This document shows positions 1-8,813 of a stretch of DNA of 64,000 bases, one piece after another (position 1 is the stretch's first letter; every line of letters starts with the position of its first letter). The stretch is taken from contig CAYYIS010000026.1 of the NCBI GenBank assembly GCA_964470965.1, positions 6,123 through 70,122 of the forward strand. Reading direction: 5' to 3'. The stretch is from CAYYIS01 sp964470965. GTDB lineage: Bacteria > JAAXHH01 > JABIQT01. A program made the position numbers and the translations under genes. Under the pieces are notes generated by a model. The model was not told where the DNA came from and searched no databases. It saw only the letters and a program-made list of their open reading frames with translations.

Positions 1-1
1 C

Positions 2-589
2 GTCACACCCCGCATTCCTCCTCTGTCCCGGCTACCTGACACCTACCACGAGCCGGTGGGGCGTCAGATTCATGAAGCAGTTGAAGAAAACGTATCCAGT
101 TTCCGATGGGCGCTGGACCAGGGCCTCTACCGGGCACGGAACGCTCCCGCCCCCCGGCGTTTGATTGGTGGCGGCCTGAAAGCGGTGGCCGATCTCTTTT
201 TCACGATGATGCCGGCAGCCATGACGATTGAGTTCCTCTGCCTGGTCGTTTACCACCACACGCCCTTCTTTCAGTACCTCACCGCGCCTCTGATTCCGAT
301 CCTTGAAATCTTGGGCGTTCCCCAGGCCGGGGCTGCCGCTCCCGGTATAGTCATCGGCCTCCTCGATCAGTTCGTCCCGGCGCTCATCGCTGCGGGTATC
401 GACGACAGGATCACAAGCTTCGTACTGGCCGGTCTGTCCGTCACACAACTCATCTTCTTCGCCGAAACAGCTGTTCTGATACTCCGATCAGCTATCCCCC
501 TGAACGCACTTCAGCTCATCACCATCTTCGGCCTCCGTACCGTGATCGCCCTACCGATTCTGGCACTGACGGCCCATTTTGTGCTATGA
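2..589 (+). CDS. YjiH-family nucleoside-recognition (Gate-domain) membrane protein, C-terminal part
   Basis: The frame is open to the left edge, so this is the C-terminal 195 residues of a longer protein and the GTG at 56 is an internal valine. What remains has several hydrophobic segments and matches my memory of the end of the YjiH family: a helix pair with a PLIPILEILGVPQAGAAAPG-type stretch, then a conserved run containing SVTQLIFFAE and IPLNALQL, and a final hydrophobic helix. The family carries Gate (nucleoside recognition) domains and is presumed to sit in the inner membrane; the substrate is unknown. No gene follows on the same strand within 290 bases, so it probably ends its transcription unit. 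Confidence 0.75.
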   Translation, partial: VTPRIPPLSRLPDTYHEPVGRQIHEAVEENVSSFRWALDQGLYRARNAPAPRRLIGGGLKAVADLFFTMMPAAMTIEFLCLVVYHHTPFFQYLTAPLIPILEILGVPQAGAAAPGIVIGLLDQFVPALIAAGIDDRITSFVLAGLSVTQLIFFAETAVLILRSAIPLNALQLITIFGLRTVIALPILALTAHFVL

Positions 590-888
590 ATCCTGTCCTG
601 CAGATTCCATAAATTTTGTATTGTATCCTAATTGATGTCTGTTTTCGGAAACAACCATTTTAAAATCATTGAACCGGTGGTGCGGCTAGCCCAAGGCCCC
701 ACCGACGATTTACCACCACCCAGTACCGCCATCGGACACTCGCGCTCCATTTCGTGGGAACCATGGTACAACGCGCAGAGTTCCACCTCCTGATTACGAC
801 AGAATAACCGTCTTGCTATTTTTTAAGCGACCCAATACATATACAAATACGCCACACTACACCTGACAAAATAGCGGAGGAGTATACC
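590..888. other. Intergenic region, no gene seen
   Basis: About 300 bases with stops in all frames. It is AT-richer near its right end, just ahead of the secreted NTF2-like gene, where the promoter is expected. I saw a loose TTGCTA / TACATA pair with 17-base spacing (813-841), but the second hexamer is a weak match, so I do not call a promoter. Confidence 0.5.
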
Positions 889-1350
889 ATGCGATTCCAG
901 TTCGCCGTATCGATATCTATTCTCATTTTCACGGGCCTGACCATGGCAAGTCAGACCGGGGAGGAAGATGAAGTCACCGTCGTGATGGATGCCCATCTGG
1001 GTGCCATAAACAACGGGAAGTCCGCTGCGATTGCGCGGCATCATCTGCCGGGCCACAGTGAATTTGGTGCAACGGGCGCCAAACTTGGTATATCCGGTCC
1101 ATTCGAGGAGCAATTCGCCAGGAACGAAGCCATATTCAAAAGCGGAGCCGCTTTCGACTGGCATAATAAAGATCTCAGGGTACAGATTTTTGACACCACC
1201 GCGATCGTCACCGGTTATGTAGTCGGCACCTCCACGAGTCCTGAAGGCACCCCCACCACCGTCAATAACCGACGCACCACCGTACTGATCAAGACGAACG
1301 GCCAGTGGAAGGAGATCCACGTTCACAACTCGGTGCTTCTGGAAGAATAA
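889..1350 (+). CDS. Secreted SnoaL/DUF4440-like (NTF2 fold) protein
   Basis: 153 residues. The first 20 or so form a classical signal peptide (short basic start, a hydrophobic stretch around residues 7-18, then MAS-Q), so the product is probably periplasmic. The remainder has the pattern of the NTF2-like SnoaL/DUF4440 superfamily: an initial helix with VVMDAHLGAINNGK, a central region and a final beta sheet ending in a W-K-E-I-H-V-H strand. Such proteins are small alpha+beta barrels, often binding a small ligand, and a function cannot be assigned. A very strong ribosome binding site (GGAGGAG, 6 bases before ATG) fixes the start. It is a single gene, convergent with the malic enzyme gene. Confidence 0.6.
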   Translation: MRFQFAVSISILIFTGLTMASQTGEEDEVTVVMDAHLGAINNGKSAAIARHHLPGHSEFGATGAKLGISGPFEEQFARNEAIFKSGAAFDWHNKDLRVQIFDTTAIVTGYVVGTSTSPEGTPTTVNNRRTTVLIKTNGQWKEIHVHNSVLLEE

Positions 1351-1468
1351 ACTTCTGGCAGGATCACCGACAACATCACCGTCAGCCCGATAATCAGACA
1401 TACCGTCATTAAAGCCGACACACCAGAGAGACATCCGGATAATTGGTCGATAATGGCGGATTGACGGA

Positions 1469-2788
1469 TCAGGTTTCGAAAAGCGATGTTACCGCCTTTA
1501 CTACACCGTTATGCACATCAGGGTGGAAGACGCTTGGTACGATCTCGTCCCGGTCCGCATGGGCGGAGATGGCGGCGGCGGCAGCGATCTTCATGGCGGA
1601 GGTTATCTCCTGGCTCTCCATGGCCAGGGCGGCTTTGAACAAACCCGGGAACGCCAGGGCATTGTTGACGCTCTTGCCGTCAGCCGCAAATGCGGCACCA
1701 GCGGCCAGAGCTTCCTCAGGCGAGATCTCGGGGACCGGATTGGACAGTGCGAAGATGATCTGACCTTGCCGGACCATCTTCGGCTTGATGAGTCCCACTA
1801 CACCGGTTGTGGAGATCACTACGTCCCCGGTTGCCATGGCATCTTCCAGTGTGACATTGGTACCGCCGTGTCCTTCGAACCGCCGCTGCGATTCCGGACT
1901 CGGATCCACGCCCACCACCCGGAAACCGTAGTCCATCAGCAGGCGTGCTATCCCCAGGCCCGCAGCACCGAGGCCGATCTGTGCACATACCAGGGAATCG
2001 TCACCATCACGACCGGTCTCCCTCAGGGCACTCATTACCGCCGCAAGCGTAACTGTGGCAGTGCCGTGTTGATCATCGTGCATCACCGGCTTTGACAGAC
2101 GGCGGTTTAGTTCGTCCTCGATATGATAACAATCTGGTATCCTTATGTCTTCCAGATGGATACCGCCAAATGTGGGCGCGATGGTCTCTACTGTTTTTAC
2201 AAAATCCTCCGGATCTTTCGTATCCACCAGGATCGGCGTTGCGCTCAACCCTACAAACCGGTCGTACAGTACCGCCTTACCTTCCATCACCGGCATACTG
2301 GCCAGCGGCCCGATATCACCGAGACCCAGTACCCTGGTCCCGTTGGTAAAGATGCCCACGCTGTTCCCCGCGCTCGTGTACCGCCTGGCCAGACCGGGAT
2401 CTTCTTCGATGGCGCGGCACACACGCGCGACGCCGGGGGTATAGATATAGCGCAGATCGTCCAGCCGTTCCAGTTCATGCGTCCTCCCGGACCGGATCTT
2501 ACCACCTTCATGACGTTCAAACACCAGATCCTTGACTTCCAGGATCTCGGCCTCCGTGTTGTCACGGATCGTGTTCTCGATCTGCTGAAGATGATGCGGG
2601 TTGTGCACCGATACGGTAATCTCCCGAATGGAACTGTCACGTCCGATGAACTGCGTTACGATATCACTTATCAGTGCGCCTTCCGCCCCAATGGTAGAAA
2701 GCAACTGCCCTAATGATCCGGCACGATGCGGGTTTTTGATCAACAGAACCACATCTTCTTCAGGGACAGGAGAGTGGGGATTGGTCAT
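1469..2788 (-). CDS. NAD(P)-dependent malic enzyme with N-terminal ACT domain
   Basis: 439 residues. An ACT-type regulatory domain occupies about residues 9-85 (VVLLIKNPHRAGSLGQLLSTI), followed by the malic enzyme N-domain with YTPGVARVC and SAGNSVGIFTNGT, and the NAD-binding half with a GLGAAGLGIA dinucleotide loop, the metal-binding stretch around HLEDIRIPDCY, DDQHGTATV and FALSNPVPEISPEEA. This order is the standard short bacterial malic enzyme that decarboxylates malate to pyruvate; the ACT domain suggests allosteric control by a small molecule. The gene starts 24 bases after the sulfatase stop and may be cotranscribed with it. NAD versus NADP preference cannot be read from the sequence. 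Confidence 0.93.
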   Translation of the reverse strand: MTNPHSPVPEEDVVLLIKNPHRAGSLGQLLSTIGAEGALISDIVTQFIGRDSSIREITVSVHNPHHLQQIENTIRDNTEAEILEVKDLVFERHEGGKIRSGRTHELERLDDLRYIYTPGVARVCRAIEEDPGLARRYTSAGNSVGIFTNGTRVLGLGDIGPLASMPVMEGKAVLYDRFVGLSATPILVDTKDPEDFVKTVETIAPTFGGIHLEDIRIPDCYHIEDELNRRLSKPVMHDDQHGTATVTLAAVMSALRETGRDGDDSLVCAQIGLGAAGLGIARLLMDYGFRVVGVDPSPESQRRFEGHGGTNVTLEDAMATGDVVISTTGVVGLIKPKMVRQGQIIFALSNPVPEISPEEALAAGAAFAADGKSVNNALAFPGLFKAALAMESQEITSAMKIAAAAAISAHADRDEIVPSVFHPDVHNGVVKAVTSLFET

Positions 2789-2812
2789 ATTTAAATCCTT
2801 TATCCAATAAAT

Positions 2813-4213
2813 CTACCACGGTTCATAGTCCGGATTGGGCTCCGGCGTCATTGCTTCGACGCTGATCCGCCAGGCATCCAGTTTTTGTTTCAGACGCGCG
2901 GCTATGTCGGGCTGTTCGTCGATCAGGTTATGGGATTCGTTTATGTCGTCCCTGAGGTTAAACAGTTCAAGGTGCGTGTCTCCGTAGAATTCGATGAGCT
3001 TGTAATCCCCCGATCGCACGGAGGAGCCCGGCGTGCCGCCCTGGTTTCCGTAGTGAGGGTAATGCCAGAAGATATCTTCTCGCTCCAGAGCACCGGTTTC
3101 GGTGAGCAACGGCACCAGGCTGAGGCCGTCTTTGTGCTGCTCCGGGATCAGGTCAAGACCTGCCATTTCGAGCAGGGTAGGATAAAAGTCCGTGCTGGTA
3201 ATCGGAGTGTCACAAATGCTTCCCGGTGCAATATTACCCGGCCATTTAACCACCAGCGGCTCGCGAGAACCGCCTTCGTACATCCATCCTTTGCCCTCCG
3301 CCAGAGGCGCATTACAGGTGGGAGAACCCTCCGAGGTGGTCAATCCGCCGTTGTCCGAGTAAAAGATAATAACCGTGTTTTCTGTTTGACCGGTTTCTGC
3401 GAGCGTATCCATCAATCTGCCAACGTTCTCGTCCAAGCTCTCGATCATCGCGGCATACACTGGATCGGACTGTACCAGCCGCCTGCGAATACGCTGCGTT
3501 TTCTTGTGTTCACAGGGGAAGAAATCGCCTTCTTCGAAAGTCTTGACCGAATTCAATCCCATGGCCCTTGCTTTGGTTTCGTATTTCTTGATCTTCTCCT
3601 GCTTGGCCTGTATTGGAGTATGTACCGTATAATACCACAAGTTCAGGAAGAAAGGTGCACCTTCGTTTTCCTTAATGAGCTCGATGGCGTCAGCGGTCAG
3701 CCGGTCCGTCAGGTATTCGCCTTCCGGACCGTCCTCCAGCGTGTCGATACCCCACGGGCTGAAATATCCCTGGTGCGGGTGTCCCTTTGCCGACCCACCT
3801 ATATTGAGGTCGAATCCCTGCTTTTCGGGATAGTATTCCGGTCCTCCTAGATGCCATTTACCCACATGCCAGGTAGCATAGCCGGCATCCTTTAATGCGC
3901 TTGCAACCGTATGGTTATCGAGGGGGAGATAGCCGATATAGGGGACGTCGACCAATTTACCTCGGGCCGGATGCGCCTTGCCGGAGACGTCGATGTAATT
4001 GGTGACGCCCAAGGACGCCGGATACCTTCCGGTCAGGATGCTGGCCCGGGTGGGAGAGCACACGGGACAGGCGGCATAGGCATCCGTAAACCGCATACCC
4101 TCTCGCGCGAGCTGGTCAATATGAGGCGTTTCGTAAAATTCGCTGCCGTAACAGCCCAGGTCCATCCATCCCATATCGTCAATCAGAATGAAGATAAAAT
4201 TAGGTTTTTGCAT
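2813..4213 (-). CDS. Type I (formylglycine-dependent) sulfatase
   Basis: 466 residues, normal length for the family. The N-terminus has the metal-binding pair D12-D13 in FIFILIDDMGW, and the sulfatase signature C52-S-P-T-R followed by ASILTGR, so the Cys type needs conversion to formylglycine by FGE or an anaerobic SME. Further conserved blocks are KWHLGG and the FYSDNGG metal site. There is no signal peptide, so it is predicted to be cytoplasmic and to act on imported sulfate esters or phosphonates; the substrate is unknown. It lies 50 bases downstream of the Hen1-type methyltransferase gene and 24 bases upstream of the malic enzyme gene. No functional FGE is visible in the window. Confidence 0.93.
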   Translation of the reverse strand: MQKPNFIFILIDDMGWMDLGCYGSEFYETPHIDQLAREGMRFTDAYAACPVCSPTRASILTGRYPASLGVTNYIDVSGKAHPARGKLVDVPYIGYLPLDNHTVASALKDAGYATWHVGKWHLGGPEYYPEKQGFDLNIGGSAKGHPHQGYFSPWGIDTLEDGPEGEYLTDRLTADAIELIKENEGAPFFLNLWYYTVHTPIQAKQEKIKKYETKARAMGLNSVKTFEEGDFFPCEHKKTQRIRRRLVQSDPVYAAMIESLDENVGRLMDTLAETGQTENTVIIFYSDNGGLTTSEGSPTCNAPLAEGKGWMYEGGSREPLVVKWPGNIAPGSICDTPITSTDFYPTLLEMAGLDLIPEQHKDGLSLVPLLTETGALEREDIFWHYPHYGNQGGTPGSSVRSGDYKLIEFYGDTHLELFNLRDDINESHNLIDEQPDIAARLKQKLDAWRISVEAMTPEPNPDYEPW

Positions 4214-4263
4214 CAGTTTTCCATAGGGTCCGGTTCAGAGAATGAACAGCGGGGCAGGCTGCC

Positions 4264-4902
4264 TCACTGCACCAGTTGCTTGAGGTCGGGTCCCCGGGTA
4301 AACACGCCGACCTGAGACGGCGCGCCGATGTCCGGTTCTTCGGGGCCTGCCGGAGCGAAACGTACATCGTAGCCGTACCTGTCGGCCACGCGACAAGACC
4401 AAGATTGGAATTCGGTACGGGTCCATTCGAAATGGTGGTCGTGATGCCGGAAATCACCGGCGGGCAGTGAAATCCACTTCACGTTGAATTCACGGTTGGG
4501 GGTGGTGATGATGATGGTTCCCGGTTGCGCAAATGCAAATATGGATCGTTCGAACGCCTCCAGCCTCTTAGGATCCAGGTGCTCGATAACCTCCACCACC
4601 GCCGCAGCATCGTATCCGGCCAACCGGAGATCATGGTATACCAGGGACCCGTGTATCAGCTTGATTCGCCTTCGCTGGCGATCCGGAAGGGTATTTAGGC
4701 GAAGACGCTGTGCTGCCCATTGGAGGCTGCGGTGCGAAACATCGATGCCAACGATTTCGGTGAATTGACAATCCTTGAGCATCATGCGCATGAGCTTGCC
4801 ATCACCGCATCCCAGATCAAGCACGCGGCCGCCGCCGCTCTGCTTGAGGAGATCCAGAACCATGTCCAGACGCTGTTGGTGCAACCCTATCAAGCTTTCC
4901 AC
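4264..4902 (-). CDS. Stand-alone Hen1-type RNA 3'-terminal 2'-O-methyltransferase domain
   Basis: 212 residues: a Rossmann SAM methyltransferase (VLDLGCGDG, residues 27-35) with the Hen1 metal site, E104-V-I-E107-H108 and H156 in the HHDHHFEWTR block. These residues bind Mg2+/Mn2+ and the 3' terminal ribose in Hen1 enzymes, which methylate the 2'-OH of RNA ends. Bacterial Hen1 usually has about 460 residues with an N-terminal ligase-activating domain and sits beside a Pnkp repair kinase/ligase; here only the C-terminal domain is present and no Pnkp is seen. An in-frame stop lies 36 bases upstream, so no hidden N-terminal domain exists. The GTG start has GAGGA 10 bases before it. The leader is highly structured (4978-5046). 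Confidence 0.85.
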   Translation of the reverse strand: MESLIGLHQQRLDMVLDLLKQSGGGRVLDLGCGDGKLMRMMLKDCQFTEIVGIDVSHRSLQWAAQRLRLNTLPDRQRRRIKLIHGSLVYHDLRLAGYDAAAVVEVIEHLDPKRLEAFERSIFAFAQPGTIIITTPNREFNVKWISLPAGDFRHHDHHFEWTRTEFQSWSCRVADRYGYDVRFAPAGPEEPDIGAPSQVGVFTRGPDLKQLVQ

Positions 4903-4977
4903 TACGATTTCTTCCTCGTTCTGTTTCGCCCGGGCTTAATCCGGGTCGATGCCCTCCATATACGCCAATCTGACGGA

Positions 4978-5046
4978 GGCTTCCCTCGCGGGCCGGCATC
5001 GATGCCCGAGATTTCGCCGGGTGATGAACACCCGGTCAGGGAAGCC
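4978..5046. other. Compact multi-hairpin element (possible structured leader RNA)
   Basis: Perfect 9-base arms GGCTTCCCT (4978-4986) and AGGGAAGCC (5038-5046) enclose two further stems: CCGGGTG/CACCCGG with a 5-base loop (5017-5035) and a CGGGC/GCCCG stem around GGCATCGATGCC (4989-5008). Together they draw a three-way junction of about 70 bases. It lies between the PhyH gene stop (5127) and the methyltransferase start (4902), so on the minus strand it would be in the leader of the methyltransferase gene. It does not fit a tRNA or any riboswitch consensus I can recall, and there is no U tract. Confidence 0.4.
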
Positions 5047-5126
5047 GCTAAGGATGCTTGTGCCGATGGCTGCTCGTGTCCGATGCCGACTGACAGGTCG
5101 TGGAGATAGTCACACGCATGGATACA

Positions 5127-5960
5127 TTATTCATTGCTTTGTTGTGTAAATGCATTCTTGTCCGCTTCAATCCACTCCTTCCACCTGGCTTCCTCTGCCT
5201 TGAGAAAGCCCCAGTTGCAACGGTTCTGGAGCTGTGCGTCGTCGCCCAGGAGACGGCGGACGCGATGGTCCCCCCGTTCTCTAGCTCTTTCCAAGATTTC
5301 CTGACAGTTGGGACCGGAATGACAGTCGGTATGCTTAAGCCAAGAGTGGTTGTAATAGATGCTGAAGAAGAAGCGGAGTCTGCCGGACACGTTTGTGGTG
5401 CCGCTGTGTATCAGGGCGTTGTGCGTAAAGATCACATCACCGGCATGGGCATACACCAAGAGTTCATCTGGATGGGGTTTTCTCTGCTGATCTTCCGAAA
5501 TCGAGACCGGGTTGACATGAGAACGTGGTATGACACGTAACGGACCATACAGGTCATCCATATCCTGAAGATAGCTGATGGCATTGAACGCCCAGGGCTT
5601 CTCGTATCGTCCTTTGGGCAGCTGCGCCCACCGGTCTCTGTGCCATCCGGCAACCTCCCCTTTTCTGGAGCTGCTCTCACTCTGGAAAGCAGCAAGCGTG
5701 AGGTTATCCAGCTGCATGAACGGACCGATGATCTGATCGGCAAAATCCAGAAGCAAAGGATTCGATACTATAGGGAGCATCAGTTTCGGCAGAAGCTCCA
5801 GCGTGTTGCCGAACCACCATTGTGCCTGTTGTTCCGAGGCTTTATTCAAGTCAAGTAAACCATTTCGCATGGCTGTCGTTGTATCTTCATCGTGTACATG
5901 CCTGAAGATTGCGTAGCCCTCACTCTTGAAAAAATCTACGGAAGACCGGTCTTCTGACAT
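5127..5960 (-). CDS. PhyH-family Fe(II)/2-oxoglutarate dioxygenase
   Basis: 277 residues. The facial triad is visible: H107-R-D109 in GWHRDRW and the distal H185 in NALIHSG, followed by the GRLRF stretch that supplies the 2-oxoglutarate-binding arginine. Family members hydroxylate unactivated carbons of small molecules in the cytoplasm; the substrate here is unknown. The gene starts 10 bases after the serine hydrolase stop, so the two should share the promoter at 7228-7256. The C-terminal 70 residues are rich in charged residues and Trp and extend beyond the core fold. This is one of five PhyH genes in the window, and they are only distantly alike. Confidence 0.88.
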   Translation of the reverse strand: MSEDRSSVDFFKSEGYAIFRHVHDEDTTTAMRNGLLDLNKASEQQAQWWFGNTLELLPKLMLPIVSNPLLLDFADQIIGPFMQLDNLTLAAFQSESSSRKGEVAGWHRDRWAQLPKGRYEKPWAFNAISYLQDMDDLYGPLRVIPRSHVNPVSISEDQQRKPHPDELLVYAHAGDVIFTHNALIHSGTTNVSGRLRFFFSIYYNHSWLKHTDCHSGPNCQEILERARERGDHRVRRLLGDDAQLQNRCNWGFLKAEEARWKEWIEADKNAFTQQSNE

Positions 5961-5970
5961 GGGAACCCTC

Positions 5971-7134
5971 CTATTTGTTTATCGCCGCGATTACCCGGTC
6001 GATAAACCCGCCGAGTTTATTTCCCTGAATCCACCGGGTGACGGTGACCAGGTCGTTTTCGGCATCCACATAGACGATGTTGCTACCGGCGCCTACATGG
6101 CGGAAGGCAGATTCGGGGGCGGCGGGCAGTGCGCTCTTATCGGTATTCAGAAAATAGTTCATAAAGCCGTATCCCCGGTTCGCCTCGGTAGGCGTAGTGG
6201 CCATTTGGAACCACTGTTCAGAGAAAATCTGCCTGTCTTTCCACTTACCCCGATGAAGGGTCAGGTAGCCGAACCGGGCCTGGTCGTAGGCGCTGATAAA
6301 CATGCCGCCGCCCCAATGGCCGCCGCCGCTGACGGACTGTATTCGCTGGCCGTCGATCGTCACCCACGAATTACGATATCCGTGCCACCGCCAGGTGTTG
6401 GACGCGCCGATCGGATCCATGACGAGTTCCTTTAGGACAACCGGAAGCGGCTTCCGCCAGACATGCAGGACCGCCAGCGCGAGCAGGTTCACGCGGACAT
6501 CGTTGTATCTGTACGTCGAACCGGGTTCGGTGAGCGGCTGCTTCGGCCAGTCCCAGACACTTTGACCCCGTGGGCGGTCGGCCCAGGACGGCTTGTCCCA
6601 GAGTGTGCCGTCCCAGCTGCTGGTCTGCCGTAGCAGGTGATTCCAGGTGATCTTTGCGTTGTGCTCCGACGCGAAGTGATCGGTCGGGGTATAATCCTTT
6701 ACAAAATCGTCGATATTTCGGATGAGGCCCCGGTCCCAGGCAAGACCGGTCACCGTCGACAGGAAACTCTTGGTCACGCTGAACGTCATATCCACTTTTT
6801 TCGGTTGGCCCCATTCCGCCACGATATAACCTTTGTGGATGATCAATCCGGTGGCCGCCCCCCGGACGGTGGTCCGGCCGATAATGTCATTGTATGGCTC
6901 CCTGGAGAAACTCAGGGCGATCTGAAGTGACAGATCACGGGGCTGGTCAGGTTCACTGGCAATGGCGAAATCAACTGCCTCCTGCACCTTGGCGGCGTCC
7001 ATACCCACTTCCTCAGGAACCCGATGTTCCCAGTTATCCGTTTCTGGGAAATAGACTTGTGCGGACGTTCGCAGCGGTATTGTAAACAGCAGAACGCCGA
7101 AAAACGCGAACCAAAATGGTTTTGATGGACTCAT
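5971..7134 (-). CDS. Secreted serine hydrolase, class C beta-lactamase/esterase-like
   Basis: 387 residues from the ATG at 7134, which has GGAG 6 bases before it; the longer TTG-initiated frame would place that site inside the gene. A signal peptide covers about residues 5-25 (hydrophobic FWFAFFGVLLFTI, then SAQ). The catalytic S119-V-T-K122 is clear. The second motif is Y210-N-D instead of Y-S-N, and the KTG-equivalent is HVGAGSN. Such enzymes are usually esterases, amidases or peptidases rather than true beta-lactamases; GLAWDRG and LLRQTSSWDG are typical of that group. It is the first gene of an operon with the PhyH gene, transcribed from a good sigma-70-type promoter. Confidence 0.87.
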   Translation of the reverse strand: MSPSKPFWFAFFGVLLFTIPLRTSAQVYFPETDNWEHRVPEEVGMDAAKVQEAVDFAIASEPDQPRDLSLQIALSFSREPYNDIIGRTTVRGAATGLIIHKGYIVAEWGQPKKVDMTFSVTKSFLSTVTGLAWDRGLIRNIDDFVKDYTPTDHFASEHNAKITWNHLLRQTSSWDGTLWDKPSWADRPRGQSVWDWPKQPLTEPGSTYRYNDVRVNLLALAVLHVWRKPLPVVLKELVMDPIGASNTWRWHGYRNSWVTIDGQRIQSVSGGGHWGGGMFISAYDQARFGYLTLHRGKWKDRQIFSEQWFQMATTPTEANRGYGFMNYFLNTDKSALPAAPESAFRHVGAGSNIVYVDAENDLVTVTRWIQGNKLGGFIDRVIAAINK

Positions 7135-7227
7135 GGTGTGCTCCAAGGTTACCGGTCTGTATCGCGCAGGGTGGGACTAAAGGGGTCGGGCAAGAGATAT
7201 ATTTCACCATATGATGTTTGTGATTTA

Positions 7228-7256
7228 TTCATATATTAAGATGGGAACATTGTCAA
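7228..7256 (-). promoter_or_regulatory. Sigma-70-type promoter for the serine hydrolase-PhyH operon
   Basis: On the minus strand a perfect -35 TTGACA (7256-7251) is separated by 17 bases from TATGAA (7233-7228), four of six matches to the -10 consensus. It lies about 95 bases before the ATG at 7134. Confidence 0.55.
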
Positions 7257-7369
7257 TGGAGAAATCGGCACCAAGTCGCCGCTCATAGGCTACTCACTTT
7301 AGGCAGGACTCAGTTCCAATTCAGGGTGGACTGCCATGGTGACCCCAATTGGAATTCCCAAAATGCGGC

Positions 7370-7398
7370 TTGGAAAAATGTGTCGGCATGATTATTCT
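7370..7398 (+). promoter_or_regulatory. Putative promoter of the PhyH-HEAT gene
   Basis: TTGGAA (7370-7375), a 17-base spacer, then TATTCT (7393-7398). Transcription would begin near 7405, which leaves a 35-base leader to the ATG at 7440 and argues against the alternative ATG at 7410. Confidence 0.4.
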
Positions 7399-7439
7399 TA
7401 ATAATAGAAATGACCGTCCAAAAACCACTCGGAGTTAGC

Positions 7440-8813
7440 ATGAATACTTCCACTCTCCTTACGGATACCCAGTTACAGAATTTTATATACAACGGTTACT
7501 TGACCATCACCTCGTCGTTACCAGCGAACACTCACAAGGAGATTCATCAAGCCCTCGAAGATTGGTTCTCCATAAACGAAAATCCGGGCAACGATATCCT
7601 GGCTCGTGTGCCCGAACTGACGTCGATATTCGAAGATCCTGCCGTGACCGGCGCGCTTACGAGCATTCTGGGACCGAGGTATCTGATCCACCGACACCGG
7701 CATTGCCATAACCACGGCGCTGGCGCACAAGCCCAGACGATCCATAAGGACTATCCAATCGGGGGCAACGTCCGGAATCACCATCCGCGCACTGTGCTTA
7801 TCCTGTACTATCCCCACACGGTAACACAAGATATGGGGCCGACAGCCGTGCAGCCTCGATCACAGTATTATATCACGCCTGAGGATGGCCTTGAGGAAAT
7901 TCCAATCTGCTGTGAGGGCGGAACGGTGGTGATCACCCATTATGAGATCTGGCATCGGGCGATGCGCAACCGGAGTCCGGAAACGCGCTATATGGTGAAG
8001 TTTTTAGGTACCCGAACGCTGGAACCCACAGTGCCGTCCTGGGAAAACACATCCTGTGAGTGGCACCATTCCTCGGGTACGTCCATCGGGCATTCAGATG
8101 TGTGCCGTCATATCTGGAACTGGTATCTGGGAGATTTCGCTGAACCGGTTCCAGTGTCGCATCCAGATGGCGATGTCATGGCGTTGGTTTCAGATGATCT
8201 GAAGAATGAGCGGAGCCGAATCCATGCAAGTTACAGGGCGAGTAACTGCGGTGAACAGATCCTGCCAGGCCTTTTGGAAGCTATGACCACGGAAGCGGGG
8301 TTAAAAAAGGAAAGCAATGCTGAGCGTGCAGACTTCACCAATCCCAGTCAACTGGACCTGACGTTCGCACTGGCGGCCATGGGCAATTCCTCCGTGGACG
8401 TGCTTTCAGATACTCTGGCCCATTCTGATTGGTGGGTAAGGGCCGCAGCTGCGGCCGCGTTGGGAGCCATGGGATCCGATGCATATCCGGCAGCCGAAGC
8501 ACTCGGCAAGGCGTTGAAGGACGAAAATGAATGGGTGCGGCGCAACGCATCCGAGGCTCTGGGCAACATCGGCGTCAAAGCCGAGAAAGTTGTGCCTGGA
8601 CTTCTTGAAGCGCTTGGGGACAGACGCCCGGTAAGCAGATGGTCACTGTCCGGTGACGGATTCAGGGAAAACGTTATGATGGCGCTCCTTAAGATCATAC
8701 CGAACGGGAAAAGGGATCTGTTCCCCGAATTCAAAAAACTTGAGGACGATCCTTCGGAGTATGTCAGAAGCTCGGCAAAACATATGGCTGACGGTGTCGA
8801 CCTGGTCTTTTGA
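7440..8813 (+). CDS. PhyH-type dioxygenase fused to C-terminal HEAT repeats
   Basis: 457 residues from the ATG at 7440, preceded by GGAG at 6 bases; an in-frame ATG at 7410 has no such site. The N-terminal 210 residues are a PhyH-like double-stranded beta-helix with H102-K-D104 in IHKDYP, distal H172 in EIWHRAMRN and an arginine about 11 residues later. From about residue 305 to the end there are HEAT/PBS-lyase-type helical repeats, including WWVRAAAAAALGAMG and EWVRRNASEALGNIG. HEAT repeats generally mediate protein contacts, so the fusion suggests a scaffolded or protein-targeted oxygenase. It is a single-gene unit diverging from the serine hydrolase operon. The substrate is unknown. Confidence 0.85.
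   Translation: MNTSTLLTDTQLQNFIYNGYLTITSSLPANTHKEIHQALEDWFSINENPGNDILARVPELTSIFEDPAVTGALTSILGPRYLIHRHRHCHNHGAGAQAQTIHKDYPIGGNVRNHHPRTVLILYYPHTVTQDMGPTAVQPRSQYYITPEDGLEEIPICCEGGTVVITHYEIWHRAMRNRSPETRYMVKFLGTRTLEPTVPSWENTSCEWHHSSGTSIGHSDVCRHIWNWYLGDFAEPVPVSHPDGDVMALVSDDLKNERSRIHASYRASNCGEQILPGLLEAMTTEAGLKKESNAERADFTNPSQLDLTFALAAMGNSSVDVLSDTLAHSDWWVRAAAAAALGAMGSDAYPAAEALGKALKDENEWVRRNASEALGNIGVKAEKVVPGLLEALGDRRPVSRWSLSGDGFRENVMMALLKIIPNGKRDLFPEFKKLEDDPSEYVRSSAKHMADGVDLVF

Noticed and set aside
4978..5046. Possible tRNA gene from acceptor-like 9-base arms about 70 bases apart
   Set aside because: The inner stems do not fit D, anticodon and T arms; there is no TTC-type T loop and no anticodon loop pattern on either strand.
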